A stretch of 64,000 nt of DNA from Nitrosomonadales bacterium (GTDB lineage: Bacteria > Pseudomonadota > Gammaproteobacteria > Burkholderiales > Gallionellaceae). A model generated the notes under the pieces. That model was not told where the DNA came from, ran no database searches, and saw nothing but the letters and a program-made list of their open reading frames with translations. Both the position numbers and the translations under genes were made by a program. Of this stretch, positions 1-12,178 are shown one piece after another (the stretch's first letter is position 1; every line of letters begins with the position of its first letter). Where the stretch lies: contig JANYJE010000056.1 in the NCBI GenBank assembly GCA_025408405.1, forward strand, positions 1 to 64,000, written 5' to 3'.

Positions 1-599
1 CGCCGGGTAGTGGTTGCGGCGTCGTATCCTGCTTGTCTGGCAGCTTCCACCACGCGCGCGTCAAAATCGCCGTAGGGGTAACAGAATTGTGTCACTGGCG
101 CGCCTAGCCGTGCTTCCAAGTCGGCCTTGCTGCCGGCCAGTTCAGATTGCAATTCGGCATCAGAGCAGGCGGGTAGATGGGGGTGGGTGCGGGAGTGCGC
201 GCCTACCTCCATGCCGGCTGCGTGCCATTCCTTTACCTGCGCATCTGTCATCAGTGGTTTGCGCACGTTGAGCGCGGCTGCGTCCCAGTCGTTGTCCTGG
301 CCGGTGCGTTGGCTCACCACGTAACAGGTGGCGCTGAAGCCATTGGCGCGCAGGGCAGGCAAGGCATTTTCCAGCGCATCCAGATAACCGTCATCGAGGG
401 TGATTACCGCGATCCGCCCTTGCTTTTCACCGCGCAGGTAAGGCATGGCAGCGGACATGGACAGGCCCTGAAACCCCAGCAGGCGTAGCAGCCGCATCTG
501 CCGGGCAAAGGCGCCGCTGCGCACATACAGGCCGCGCAGGCGCGCGCCCGCAGGAGGCCGGCCGATGTTGTGATACATCAGAATGGGGATGGCATTCAC
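1..599 (-). CDS. Polysaccharide deacetylase family protein (C-terminus cut by window edge)
   Basis: The minus strand reads open from a GTG at 599 to the window edge, giving about 199 residues of a NodB-homology carbohydrate esterase. Visible motifs are the opening ILMYHNIG, the metal and catalytic motif ITLDDGY, the zinc-binding EVGAHSRTHPHL (HxxxH) and CYPYGDFD. Members of this family remove N-acetyl groups from cell-wall or exported polysaccharides. The start is uncertain: an ATG at 578 (MYHNIG) is also possible, and the frame is closed by a TAG about 90 bases upstream of the GTG. No signal peptide is seen, so export, if any, is not explained. The next gene on this strand lies 190 bp upstream, and that gap shows nothing recognisable. 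Confidence 0.85.
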   Translation of the reverse strand, partial: MNAIPILMYHNIGRPPAGARLRGLYVRSGAFARQMRLLRLLGFQGLSMSAAMPYLRGEKQGRIAVITLDDGYLDALENALPALRANGFSATCYVVSQRTGQDNDWDAAALNVRKPLMTDAQVKEWHAAGMEVGAHSRTHPHLPACSDAELQSELAGSKADLEARLGAPVTQFCYPYGDFDARVVEAARQAGYDAATTTR

Positions 600-789
600 A
601 GCCTGTGTCTCGCAGGGAGAGGGGTCATGGCAATGAGCAGTGTGTCTTTTGCAAGCGGTTGATAATGGGTTGAGAAGCGACCGGTATTCATGCTACGGAA
701 CGATGAATCAGCCCAAGTAGCAGAGGGCGCAAAGAATACCTTAGGCGCGGGTTTTCAGTCCAGAAGTTTGCGTATGTGCAGCCATAGCT

Positions 790-1692
790 TCACTGCACGA
801 TGAATTCAATCAGTTCGGTGGGGTTGCCGGAAAAGGATAAGCCGAGGCTGATGCTGCCGGCTCCGTGCAGCGTAATCTCGTTGTGCAGCAGGCTTATGAC
901 GCGCTTGTCGCTGAAGCGAATGTAGGTGCCGTTGGCGCTATAGTCGATCAGCACGAATTTGTTGAAATACCGTTCTATGCGGGCATGCTGGCGTGAAGCC
1001 AGGTTTTCCGGAATGACCAGGTCGCAGCTGTCGCCACGCCCGAGCACTACGCTGTTGTGCTGCGCGCTGACCACGACAAGATGATGCCTGTAACGCAGCA
1101 ATAACTCGTTGCGCGCTTCGCTGGGCTCGCGCAATTTCGGCTGGCCGATACGGCTGATGGTGGTGTCTTCAGGTTCCCAGCTAACCAGGAAAATATCAAA
1201 TATCTCCCGTTTGCCGCGAGATTTGTTGCGCATTATCTGGCGCGCCCTGCTGTGCAATTTTGCAGGCAGCGCATCGACAGTCGTATTCGTGGTCATGATC
1301 TGTCTGGCGCGGGTGATGGCGGTCACGCGCGCGGCAATGTTGACGCAATCGCCGCTTACATCGTTATCTTTCAGGGTGACGTCGCCATAGTGAAAGCCGA
1401 TGCGTATGTGCAGGGGGTAATCGCCGCCGAGCTGGCTGCGGTTAACCGCAACCTGCATGGCACAGGCAGCCAGCAGCGCATCCTCGGGTCCGGAAAACGA
1501 ACAGAGAATTTCATTCACGATGGTTTTGTGCAGCGTGCCGCGATACCGGGCGACTTCCTGCGACATCAGCTTGATGCAGTTGTTCACCAGGCGCCTTACC
1601 AGATCGTCGCCGACCTTGTCATGCAGCGCGTCGTTCACCGAGATGTCGGCAAACATGATGGCGAGCCGGGCAGAGTGTGCTGTTGAACTCAT
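790..1692 (-). CDS. Class III cyclase-like protein with altered metal site, fused to an FHA domain (paralogue of the gene at 2269-3183)
   Basis: This 300-residue protein has an N-terminal class III nucleotide cyclase fold (about 8-175) and a C-terminal FHA domain (about 200-275). It aligns end to end with the protein at 2269-3183, but the loop KTLGDE has become KTIVNE, so the second metal-binding Asp is Asn60, and FADISGST has become FADISVND. The first metal Asp (D16), the Lys and Asp positions that read the base in the family (K56, D111) and the transition-state Asn/Arg of NIAAR (N118, R122) are all kept. The FHA phosphothreonine-binding residues (G218, R219, S233, R234, H236, N254, G255, T256) are intact. 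It is unlikely to work alone. It may pair with its paralogue or act as a phospho-dependent adaptor; that part is inference. Confidence 0.88.
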   Translation of the reverse strand: MSSTAHSARLAIMFADISVNDALHDKVGDDLVRRLVNNCIKLMSQEVARYRGTLHKTIVNEILCSFSGPEDALLAACAMQVAVNRSQLGGDYPLHIRIGFHYGDVTLKDNDVSGDCVNIAARVTAITRARQIMTTNTTVDALPAKLHSRARQIMRNKSRGKREIFDIFLVSWEPEDTTISRIGQPKLREPSEARNELLLRYRHHLVVVSAQHNSVVLGRGDSCDLVIPENLASRQHARIERYFNKFVLIDYSANGTYIRFSDKRVISLLHNEITLHGAGSISLGLSFSGNPTELIEFIVQ

Positions 1693-1736
1693 GCTAGGTG
1701 AGTTTCTCTGCAGGGGGCATGTCGGGCAAATGCATA

Positions 1737-2222
1737 CTAGTTATTGATCTGCCGGATCGTCATGGTGCCCTGGTACAGCCGGACATCCATGCGGTTAAGG
1801 AAGGACATACCCAGCAGCATTTTGTCACCGAGACGGGGTGTGATGGATGCGGACACATCGTGAGCGACAATGCCGCCCAGCTGCACGCTGGATAAACGCG
1901 TCATGTAGCTGACCGCGTCACCATTGGCGGTTGCGGTGCGGATGGCATTGAAACTGCGCAGCTCCAGCCTGTCAGCCAGGGATTGTGAAATGGCGACATC
2001 GGTCGCCCCGGTATCTATCATGACTGGGGTTTTGATGCCGTTGATGTAGGCCTCGGCGCGGTAATGACCGGCCAGATCGCGTTTTAAGGTGACTTCAGTC
2101 GAGGAAGACAGCAGCCCGGCAGTATTGGGGTGCACCTGGCTATTCATGAAATAAAACAACACACCGGCCAATGCCAGCCACAGGCTTGCAATCAGGATGA
2201 TATTGAAGCGGGAAGTCGCCAT
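1737..2222 (-). CDS. Membrane-anchored retropepsin-like aspartic protease (TIGR02281/clan AA type)
   Basis: The gene encodes 161 residues from the ATG at 2222. An upstream in-frame ATG at 2309 would push it 40 bases into the neighbouring gene and add a tail without homology, so I prefer 2222. Residues about 8-26 form one hydrophobic segment, followed by a periplasmic linker and a single retropepsin domain with the catalytic signature MIDTGATDVAIS (Asp70). Pepsin-like activity in this family needs a homodimer, each chain giving one Asp. The second conserved region, LLGMSFLNRMDVR, is present. The protein lies between two paralogous cyclase-FHA genes, 46 bp from the active one, so co-transcription is likely. 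Its substrate cannot be told from the sequence. Confidence 0.85.
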   Translation of the reverse strand: MATSRFNIILIASLWLALAGVLFYFMNSQVHPNTAGLLSSSTEVTLKRDLAGHYRAEAYINGIKTPVMIDTGATDVAISQSLADRLELRSFNAIRTATANGDAVSYMTRLSSVQLGGIVAHDVSASITPRLGDKMLLGMSFLNRMDVRLYQGTMTIRQINN

Positions 2223-2268
2223 TGGAGTTACCTGCCTGCACGAGCAAAGAGGGAATGGACTGGCATGG

Positions 2269-3183
2269 TCAGGCGGCCGCTTCTGGTCGCGGTGGAATGG
2301 AAAATTCAATCAGCTCAGTGGGGTTTTCAACATAGGATTGGCCCAGGCTGATGCTGCCGCTGCCAAGCAAAACCGCCTCTTCGCGGTTGATGCGCACAAC
2401 CTGTCCGCTACTAAAGCGGATGTAAGTGCCGTTGATGCTGTGATCGGAAATGATGAACTTGCCCAGCCGCAATTCCACATGCGCGTGCTGGCGTGAAGCA
2501 AAATCATTCTTGACGACCAGCTGGCAGGTACCTTCGCGCCCCAGCAGCAGGCTTCTGTTCAGTTCATTGACCTGGTAGGACTCGCCACGATAGCGCAAGG
2601 TCAGCTCATCGCCGAGGCTGTTTTTGCGGTAGGCCGGGATACCGATGCGCGTACTTTCCACGTCATCACGCTCCCAGCTCACCTGGAAAATGTCGAGCTG
2701 CTCTTGCTTGCCCCTGAAGTCGGCGCGCAGGATCTTGCGCACCTTGTTCTGCTGTTCACGCGGCAATGCCTCAACCGCGGCTGTGGTGGTCATGATCTGG
2801 TTGGTGCGCGTAATCGCGGTAACTCTTGCCGCGACATTGACCGCATCACCATAGATATCGCCTGCCTCGCACAGCACATCGCCATAATGGAAACCGATGC
2901 GGATATAGAGCGGATGTTTGCTGTGCTGGCTGTCGGATTTAATGGCCAGCTGCATTTCGCACGCGGCACGTAAAGCGGCCTCGGCGCTGGGAAAGGTGCA
3001 CATGATCTCGTCGCCCAGGGTTTTGACCAGCGTACCGCGGTAAGTGGCAATGCCGCCGCTCATGATGGAAAGGCATCTGGCGACCAGTTGCCGTGCCAGC
3101 TCGTCACCCAGCTTGTCATAGAGAGCGGTGCTGCCGCTGATATCGGCAAACAGAATGGCCAGTTTTTCTTTTTTCGCTGACAT
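2269..3183 (-). CDS. Class III adenylate/guanylate cyclase with C-terminal FHA domain
   Basis: This 304-residue protein has a cyclase domain (about 7-175) with a full set of catalytic residues: the metal Asps in FADISGST (D14) and KTLGDE (D58), base-reading K54 and D109, and N116/R120 in the NVAAR transition-state motif. An FHA domain follows (about 195-275) with GRE, SRQH and NGT motifs, which bind phosphothreonine peptides. No membrane segment is seen, so it is probably cytoplasmic. Lys54 and Asp109 favour ATP over GTP by family rules, which is inference. It is first in the order cyclase, retropepsin, pseudocyclase on the minus strand. ubiH ends 6 bp upstream, so it may belong to the pepP-ubiH transcript. 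Confidence 0.92.
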   Translation of the reverse strand: MSAKKEKLAILFADISGSTALYDKLGDELARQLVARCLSIMSGGIATYRGTLVKTLGDEIMCTFPSAEAALRAACEMQLAIKSDSQHSKHPLYIRIGFHYGDVLCEAGDIYGDAVNVAARVTAITRTNQIMTTTAAVEALPREQQNKVRKILRADFRGKQEQLDIFQVSWERDDVESTRIGIPAYRKNSLGDELTLRYRGESYQVNELNRSLLLGREGTCQLVVKNDFASRQHAHVELRLGKFIISDHSINGTYIRFSSGQVVRINREEAVLLGSGSISLGQSYVENPTELIEFSIPPRPEAAA

Positions 3184-3189
3184 GTGTTC

Positions 3190-4337
3190 TTATCCGTTGG
3201 CGCCGAACATCATGCGCCTGGTGACAAATTGTTTCGCGAACGGCAGGCAATCAAGCGCGCTGAGCGAGGCACCGCGAGCAACATTGAGCAGGGGCAGATC
3301 ATTGGAAAACAGGCGTACCAGGCCATCGGTGAAGCGGATACCTGCATTGCGATCAATGCGGCGCTGCTGGCGGTATGCGGCAAGCATGGCGGCTGAGCCC
3401 AAGGTGGCCGGAGTACCGTTGAGGATAATCTGGGCAAGTTCCCAGGCGTCGCGCAGGCCCATGTTAAAGCCTTGTCCGGCCACCGGGTGCATGGTTTGCG
3501 CTGCATTGCCAAGCAGGACAGTGTGCGCCAGGGTGGTATCGGGGGCGCGCTTGAGACGCAGCGGGAAACAGCTGCGCGGCCCAAGCGTGAGGAACTCACC
3601 TACCCTGTCGCCAAAATGCACATGCAATTGCGCGAGAAAAACCGCGTCACTCCAGTGCAGTGCCTCCTGCGCAGCAGCAGGAGACATGGTCCACACCAGC
3701 TCGTACCCATCACGGTAAGGCAGCAATGCTACCGGGCCTTGTGCGGTGAAGCGTTCGAACGCCGTGTGTGCCTGTGGGCGACTGCACGTGAGGTGGGCGA
3801 TCAACGCGCTTTGCCCATAATCATGCACTTCGGGTGGATGGCTGGCTTCGAGCAGCTTGCCGCCGTCAGCCACGACAGCGAGGCGCGCCTGCAACTGCTG
3901 TTCTCTCCCCTCCAGCAGGTAGCTGATGCAGGCGCCGCCGGCGTCGCTGTGAAGCTGGGTCACCGAGGCGCCGTTCAGGCTGGTGGCAGGGCTGGCCTGC
4001 ACTGCCTGCAGCAGGGCAGCATGCAGCGCCGGGTAGGGCAGCACGTAGCCAAGCGCGGCTACCTTGAGTTCGGCGGCACGCAGCAGGGTGCGCCCAAAAC
4101 TGCCCTGCTGCGAGATGTGGATGGTCTGAATGGCTGAAATATGTGCGATGGATTGCCATACGCGCAGCCGCTGCAGCAACAATCGGCTGCCATAAGACAG
4201 CGCCAGTGCGCGCGGATCAGACTGCGCGTCTTCGGCTTTGCGCGCCTCCAGCACGACAATGTTCAGGCCGCTGTCGCGCAGCGCGAGCGCGAGTGCTGTG
4301 CCGACCGGACCTCCTCCTATGATCGCGATGTCGCAGT

Positions 4338-4341
<4 letters not shown>
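3190..4341 (-). CDS. ubiH: FAD-dependent ubiquinone biosynthesis hydroxylase, UbiH/VisC family
   Basis: This 383-residue flavoprotein monooxygenase probably hydroxylates a polyprenylphenol intermediate in ubiquinone synthesis. It shows the N-terminal Rossmann FAD motif IIGGGPVGTALALAL, the DxxALALS region (SDPRALALSYGS), and the second FAD motif GNAAQTMHPVAGQGFNMGLRD, where the DG has become GN at the start as in many UbiH proteins. Its start overlaps the end of pepP by ATGA (4338-4341). The pepP-ubiH pairing is the same as in enterobacteria and supports UbiH over the other paralogues, though UbiI or UbiF specificity cannot be excluded from sequence alone. Confidence 0.88.
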
Positions 4342-7396
<3,055 letters not shown>

Positions 7397-7466
7397 AGTG
7401 GATGTTTGCGTTGCCTTAATCTTGGATTTGTGCGATTTTAGCACCTTAATTTGACTATCCCGCACC

Positions 7467-9746
7467 ATGCGTTTCTGCAATAGGCTCGTTACCCTCTCCA
7501 TTTTTTGCGCATTCTCACCAGCCAGTCACGCGCAGGAAGAGCCCGTTAGCCACGCGCCGGAAGAAGCTGTTCAAGCACAGGAACAGCCAGTGCCGCTGAA
7601 ACTGGATCGCACCTTTAAAAAATCCGCTGAAAGTAACGAGACCGCCCCTATCTTCATTACCGCGCGCCAATTGGAAGCCAGACAAGATCAGCAGCTGGAG
7701 GCAACCGGTGCAGTTGAGCTGCGCTCCAGTGATCAGGCGATTTCTGCGGATCACCTGCTGTTTATGCAGAACAGCAAGGATCTGTCTGCCGATGGTTCAG
7801 TGCGCATAGAGCAGAAAGGTGCAGCGGTAACGGGTTCCAGCCTGCAGATGAATATGGACAGCAGTGTGGGTGATATGGTGCGGCCTGCCTTCGAATTCAG
7901 CGACAGCAAAGCGCGTGGCAGCGCCGCCACCATGCATATGCAAGGCAAGAAAAATTTCACCTTCCAGGATGCCAGCTATACCACCTGCCCGATCGGCAAT
8001 GATGATTGGCAGGTGAGAATGAGTGAGCTGGACCTGGATCGCAATTCCCAAATTGGTCAGGCCTACAATGCAAGAATCGTGTTCAAGGATGTTCCCTTCT
8101 TCTATACGCCGTGGATGGACTTTCCATTAAACAACCAGCGCAAGTCAGGTTTTCTGGGGCCGGTATTCGGCGGCACCAACAAGGGCGGCAGTGAAATAAC
8201 TTTACCCTTCTACTGGAACATTGCCAGCAATATGGATGCGACGCTGGCGCCGCGTGTGATGGACAAGCGCGGCACGCTGTACAACAACGAGTTTCGCTAC
8301 ATGGGTGAGAGTTTTGCGAGCGAGGTGAACTATGATGATTTGAACAAAGATCAGCTGACGAAGCAGGAGCGCTCGCGCGTTGCACTCAAGCACACGCAGA
8401 ATCTGGGCGCAGGAGTGGGAGGTGCGATCAACTATACCGTCGTGTCTGACGATGCCTATTTCCGCGATCTTGCCAGCTCGCTGGGCGGCGCGGCGCAGAA
8501 AAACCTGTTACAGGAAGGTGTGCTGAGCTACAGCGCCCCCTGGTGGTCAAGCTCGCTGCGGGTGCAGCGCTACCAGACACTGCAAGACCCAGCTGCGCCG
8601 GTGATCACTCCATACCAGCGTTTGCCGCAAATCAATCTGGCAGCGCAGCAGGTGCTGGCAGGGGCAAATATGGCAGTGAGCGCAGAGTATGTGGATTTCA
8701 GCCATCCCACCCTCGTCAATGGCAATCGCGTAGTGATCAACCCCAGCGTCAGCTATCCCTTGGTCAGAGACCCGGCTTACTACGTCACACCGAAGCTGGG
8801 GGTGCATAACACCCAATATACCCTGGGGGTCAACAATCCCGGCACCCAGCAGAATTTTGACCGCACCCTGCCCGTCTTCAGCCTGGATAGTGGCGTGACG
8901 CTGGAGCGCGCGCTTCCAACGGCGACCACCGAGTACGTACAAACGCTGGAGCCGCGCGCCTTTTACGTCTACGTCCCATACGTGAACCAGGATATGCTGC
9001 CCAATTTTGATTCCGCGCAGGCACCTTTCAGCTTCACCCAGATGTTTATGGAAAACCGATTTTTCGGCAATGACCGTGTAGGTGATGCAAATCAGGTTAC
9101 GATGGCATTAACTTCACGTTTGCTGGAAGCGGACAGTGGCAGTGAACGTCTGCGCGTGACTCTGGGTGAGCGATTTAGCCTGGAAACTCCGCGCGTCAAT
9201 CTGGTGGTGCCGACCGAAACCACGAATAAATCCGATATTCTGCTCAGCGTGGGCGGCAAGATAAACAGGATGTTGTCGCTGGACAGTCTGGTGCAGTACA
9301 ACCCGAATGCCTCGCGCAGTGAAATGTACAATGTCACCGCTCGCTATACGCCCGAGGTGGGCAAGGTGCTCAATCTGGGCTACCGTTATGCACGCGATCC
9401 ACTGCTGCAGATTGACTCGCTGCGACAGATCGATTTGTCCACGCAATGGCTGTTGAGCGGACGCTGGCACGCCGTTGCGCGTTATAATTATTCCCTGCTC
9501 GATCAACGTGCCGTGGAGGTGCTGGCTGGGCTTGAGTATAATCAGGACTGCTGGGGGGTGCGCATGGTGGGCCAGCAATTTGCCACCGCGACCGGAGAGA
9601 TATCAACCGGCCTCTTCCTGCAACTCGAGTTAAACGAACTGATCCGGGTGGGGCCTGATCCATTGGATGCACTGCGCATGAGTGTGCCAGGCTATACCAA
9701 GCTGAACGACATTCCCCGCGAGCAACCTGCGCAAGGTTTGCGCTAA
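7467..9746 (+). CDS. lptD: LPS-assembly outer-membrane protein LptD
   Basis: This 759-residue outer-membrane protein inserts lipopolysaccharide into the outer leaflet together with LptE. Residues 1-22 are a signal peptide ending SHAQ. An OstA-like beta-taco domain follows (ITARQLEARQDQQLEATG through SADGSVRIEQ), then the long C-terminal beta barrel. The mature protein has only two cysteines, in TTCPIGNDDW and in YNQDCWGVRM, so one inter-domain disulfide is possible, whereas the E. coli protein has two cysteines in the C-terminal motif. lptD is followed 9 bp later by surA, whose product folds LptD, a conserved pairing. No strong ribosome site precedes the ATG. Confidence 0.95.
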   Translation: MRFCNRLVTLSIFCAFSPASHAQEEPVSHAPEEAVQAQEQPVPLKLDRTFKKSAESNETAPIFITARQLEARQDQQLEATGAVELRSSDQAISADHLLFMQNSKDLSADGSVRIEQKGAAVTGSSLQMNMDSSVGDMVRPAFEFSDSKARGSAATMHMQGKKNFTFQDASYTTCPIGNDDWQVRMSELDLDRNSQIGQAYNARIVFKDVPFFYTPWMDFPLNNQRKSGFLGPVFGGTNKGGSEITLPFYWNIASNMDATLAPRVMDKRGTLYNNEFRYMGESFASEVNYDDLNKDQLTKQERSRVALKHTQNLGAGVGGAINYTVVSDDAYFRDLASSLGGAAQKNLLQEGVLSYSAPWWSSSLRVQRYQTLQDPAAPVITPYQRLPQINLAAQQVLAGANMAVSAEYVDFSHPTLVNGNRVVINPSVSYPLVRDPAYYVTPKLGVHNTQYTLGVNNPGTQQNFDRTLPVFSLDSGVTLERALPTATTEYVQTLEPRAFYVYVPYVNQDMLPNFDSAQAPFSFTQMFMENRFFGNDRVGDANQVTMALTSRLLEADSGSERLRVTLGERFSLETPRVNLVVPTETTNKSDILLSVGGKINRMLSLDSLVQYNPNASRSEMYNVTARYTPEVGKVLNLGYRYARDPLLQIDSLRQIDLSTQWLLSGRWHAVARYNYSLLDQRAVEVLAGLEYNQDCWGVRMVGQQFATATGEISTGLFLQLELNELIRVGPDPLDALRMSVPGYTKLNDIPREQPAQGLR

Positions 9747-9755
9747 CCTGAAGTA

Positions 9756-11084
9756 ATGGAAAAATATATGCTGCGTAAAAAGATGGTGCTGGCACTGATG
9801 CTATGCCTGGTGTGCGTCATTTCCGCCCAAGCGGCGGAGTTGAAAAATCCGGCTGCAAAGACAGGCGTGATGGAAATAGATCGCATCGTGGTGGTGGTGA
9901 ATGACGATGTTATTACCCGCCATGAGCTGAATGAGCGACTGGCCACGGTCAGGCAGCAGTTGAAGAAGCAAGGCACTGCGCTGCCCGCTCCTGAGGAGTT
10001 GGAGAAGCAGGTGCTGGAACGCATGATCATGGATTTGCTGCAGTTGCAGCTTGCCAAAGAAACTGGCGTGCGCATCGATGATGCACAGCTGGACAAGGCG
10101 CTGGGGCGCATTGCACAGCAAAATAATTTCGCATCGCTGTCTGAATTTCGCACCAAGCTGGCAAAAGACGGTGTTGATTTCAAGAAATTCCGCGAAGAGA
10201 TACGTGGTGAAATAATTTCTGCTCGTCTGCGCGAGCGCGAGGTGGAAAGCCGTTTGGTGGTTAGCGACAGCGAAATAGACAACTTTCTGATTAACCAGGA
10301 AAAGCAGGCGGGCAAGGGAGAGGAGCTGGAGTTGGCGCATATTCTGGTGGTAGTGCCGGAGCAGGCCAGCGCAGACAAGATTCAGACGAGCAAGATGCGT
10401 GCCGAGCAGGCGCTGGCGCAGTTACGCAGCGGTAGCAAATTTGCTCAGGTTGCTGCCGGTTTTTCTGATGCGCAGGATGCCTTGCAGGGTGGTAATATCG
10501 GTTGGCGTTCAGCGGATCGTATCCCGGCGATATTTATGGAGGCCCTGCAGAAAATGCAGCCGGGTGAAATCAGTCCGGTGTTGCGCAGCCCCAATGCGTT
10601 TCATATTATCAAGCTGGTCAACAGGCGCAGCAAGGATGAGCCGGTAGTTATCACGCAGACCCATGTGCGCCACATTCTGATCAAGACCAGCGAACTGGTA
10701 TCGGAAAGTGAGGCCAAGAATCGCCTGGCTGAAATAAAGAAGCGCATAGAAGGTGGTGCCAGCTTTGCCGAGGAGGCCAAGGTGTACTCCGAAGACGGCA
10801 GTGCAACTCAGGGTGGAGACTTGGGCTGGGCTGCGCCTGGCATGTTTGTACCGGAATTCGAAAAGGCGATGAATGCGCTGCAAACCGGACAAATGAGTGG
10901 TTTGGTACAAAGCGAGTTCGGATGGCATTTGATACAGGTGCTCGAGCGCCGTAATGCCGATGTAAGCATCGAGCAGAAGCGCCAGCGCGCAAGCAAGGCA
11001 ATCCGTGGCTTCAAATCCGATGAGGCCTACCAGGATTGGTTGCGTCAGCTACGCGACCGCGCATTTGTCGAGTATCGCAAGTAA
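9756..11084 (+). CDS. surA: Periplasmic peptidyl-prolyl isomerase and outer-membrane protein chaperone SurA
   Basis: This 442-residue protein has a signal peptide (MVLALMLCLVCVISAQAA), a SurA N-terminal chaperone domain beginning at IDRIVVVVNDDVITRHEL, and two parvulin domains (ELELAHILVVVPE onward and QTHVRHILIKTSE onward). A short C-terminal helix follows. SurA escorts outer-membrane proteins, including LptD, across the periplasm. An internal ATG at 9768 gives a more typical signal peptide (MLRKKMVLAL), so the true start may be there; neither ATG has a strong ribosome site. It sits between lptD and pdxA with gaps of 9 and 3 bp, so it is in the same operon. Confidence 0.95.
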   Translation: MEKYMLRKKMVLALMLCLVCVISAQAAELKNPAAKTGVMEIDRIVVVVNDDVITRHELNERLATVRQQLKKQGTALPAPEELEKQVLERMIMDLLQLQLAKETGVRIDDAQLDKALGRIAQQNNFASLSEFRTKLAKDGVDFKKFREEIRGEIISARLREREVESRLVVSDSEIDNFLINQEKQAGKGEELELAHILVVVPEQASADKIQTSKMRAEQALAQLRSGSKFAQVAAGFSDAQDALQGGNIGWRSADRIPAIFMEALQKMQPGEISPVLRSPNAFHIIKLVNRRSKDEPVVITQTHVRHILIKTSELVSESEAKNRLAEIKKRIEGGASFAEEAKVYSEDGSATQGGDLGWAAPGMFVPEFEKAMNALQTGQMSGLVQSEFGWHLIQVLERRNADVSIEQKRQRASKAIRGFKSDEAYQDWLRQLRDRAFVEYRK

Positions 11085-11087
11085 CTG

Positions 11088-12086
11088 ATGGCGCAGCATA
11101 AACCCGTGCCGCTGGCGGTTACGGCAGGTGAGCCCGCTGGGATAGGCGCTGACCTGTGCGTGCAGCTGGCTAGCCACAACCTTGCTGTTCCCCTTGTAGT
11201 GCTGGCTGACAAGGGCTTGCTGCAACATCGTGCACAGCAGTTGGGTATTTCTGTGCAGTTGCACGATTATGACCAGCAGCAGATCAATGCACTTCCGCAA
11301 GGTCATCTGCAAGTACTCGATATTCCTCTGAATCAAACTGCAGAAGTCGGCAAACTGAACGCTGCCAACAGCCAGTACGTGCTTAATTTGTTGGCGCGCG
11401 CACTGCAGGGCTGCCAGTCCGGCGAATTCGCCGGCATGGTCACAGCGCCCGTGCACAAGGGCATTATCAACGCAGCTGGTATCCCTTTTACCGGACATAC
11501 CGAGTTTCTGGCAGAACAAACCCACACTAAACAGGTTGTCATGATGCTGGCCGGTGGCGGCATGCGCGTTGCCCTGGCCACCACTCACCTGCCGTTGCGC
11601 GAGGTGGCCGACGCGATCACCGCCGAGTTGCTGGAAAGCGTGCTGACCATCATTCAACATGATCTGCAACGGCGCTTCGGCATTGCGCACCCGCGCATCC
11701 TGGTGGCCGGTCTCAATCCGCATGCGGGCGAAGATGGCTACCTCGGTCGCGAGGAAATCGACATCATGATTCCCGTGCTAGACAAGCTGCGCGCCCAAGG
11801 CATGAACGTGAGCGCGCCGCTGCCTGCGGATACTTTATTTGCCCCGCATCGTCTGGCGCAATGCGATTGCGTACTGGCGATGTATCACGACCAGGGGCTG
11901 CCCGTGCTGAAGCACGCCAGCTTCGGGCAAGGGGTCAATATCACCTTGGGGCTACCCATCATTCGCACTTCGGTCGATCACGGCACCGCGCTGGATCTGG
12001 CCGGAACTGGCAAGGCAGATATTGGGAGCATGCTGGAAGCGATACGGGTAGCCATACAGATGGCAGAAAACGGGAACAGGTCATGA
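11088..12086 (+). CDS. pdxA: 4-hydroxythreonine-4-phosphate dehydrogenase
   Basis: This 332-residue NAD-dependent enzyme acts in the DXP-dependent route to pyridoxal phosphate. Visible signatures are the N-terminal [13 protein letters not shown], the substrate-binding [10 protein letters not shown] and GHTEFLAE, the metal-site segment [11 protein letters not shown] and the C-terminal [21 protein letters not shown]. The lptD-surA-pdxA-rsmA order is a conserved proteobacterial operon. The stop TGA at 12084-12086 overlaps the start of a 30-codon ORF that stands between pdxA and rsmA, whereas these two genes are usually directly adjacent. Confidence 0.95.
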   Translation: MAQHKPVPLAVTAGEPAGIGADLCVQLASHNLAVPLVVLADKGLLQHRAQQLGISVQLHDYDQQQINALPQGHLQVLDIPLNQTAEVGKLNAANSQYVLNLLARALQGCQSGEFAGMVTAPVHKGIINAAGIPFTGHTEFLAEQTHTKQVVMMLAGGGMRVALATTHLPLREVADAITAELLESVLTIIQHDLQRRFGIAHPRILVAGLNPHAGEDGYLGREEIDIMIPVLDKLRAQGMNVSAPLPADTLFAPHRLAQCDCVLAMYHDQGLPVLKHASFGQGVNITLGLPIIRTSVDHGTALDLAGTGKADIGSMLEAIRVAIQMAENGNRS

Positions 12087-12178
12087 TGCATGTAGCCAGA
12101 AAACGTTTTGGTTTCGGCATAACTTGCGCCTGCCGCGCAAATGAGCCTGCACCGAAACATATAAGAGGTCAGGTGTAA
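12086..12178 (+). CDS. Short ORF repeating the N-terminus of RsmA (duplicated gene start or leader peptide)
   Basis: A 30-codon frame starts at 12086, its first base shared with the pdxA stop (TGATG), and ends at 12178, overlapping the rsmA ATG (TAATG). It begins [11 protein letters not shown]; RsmA, 92 bases downstream, begins [11 protein letters not shown]. Eight of the first nine residues match. Four of the shared residues use different codons (GGT/GGC, AAA/AAG, AGA/CGC among them), so the copies are not a recent exact repeat. After residue 9 there is no further similarity. It may be the remnant of an earlier rsmA start left by recombination, or a translated leader that couples rsmA to pdxA. 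The translation signals fit, but expression is unproven. Confidence 0.5.
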   Translation: MHVARKRFGFGITCACRANEPAPKHIRGQV

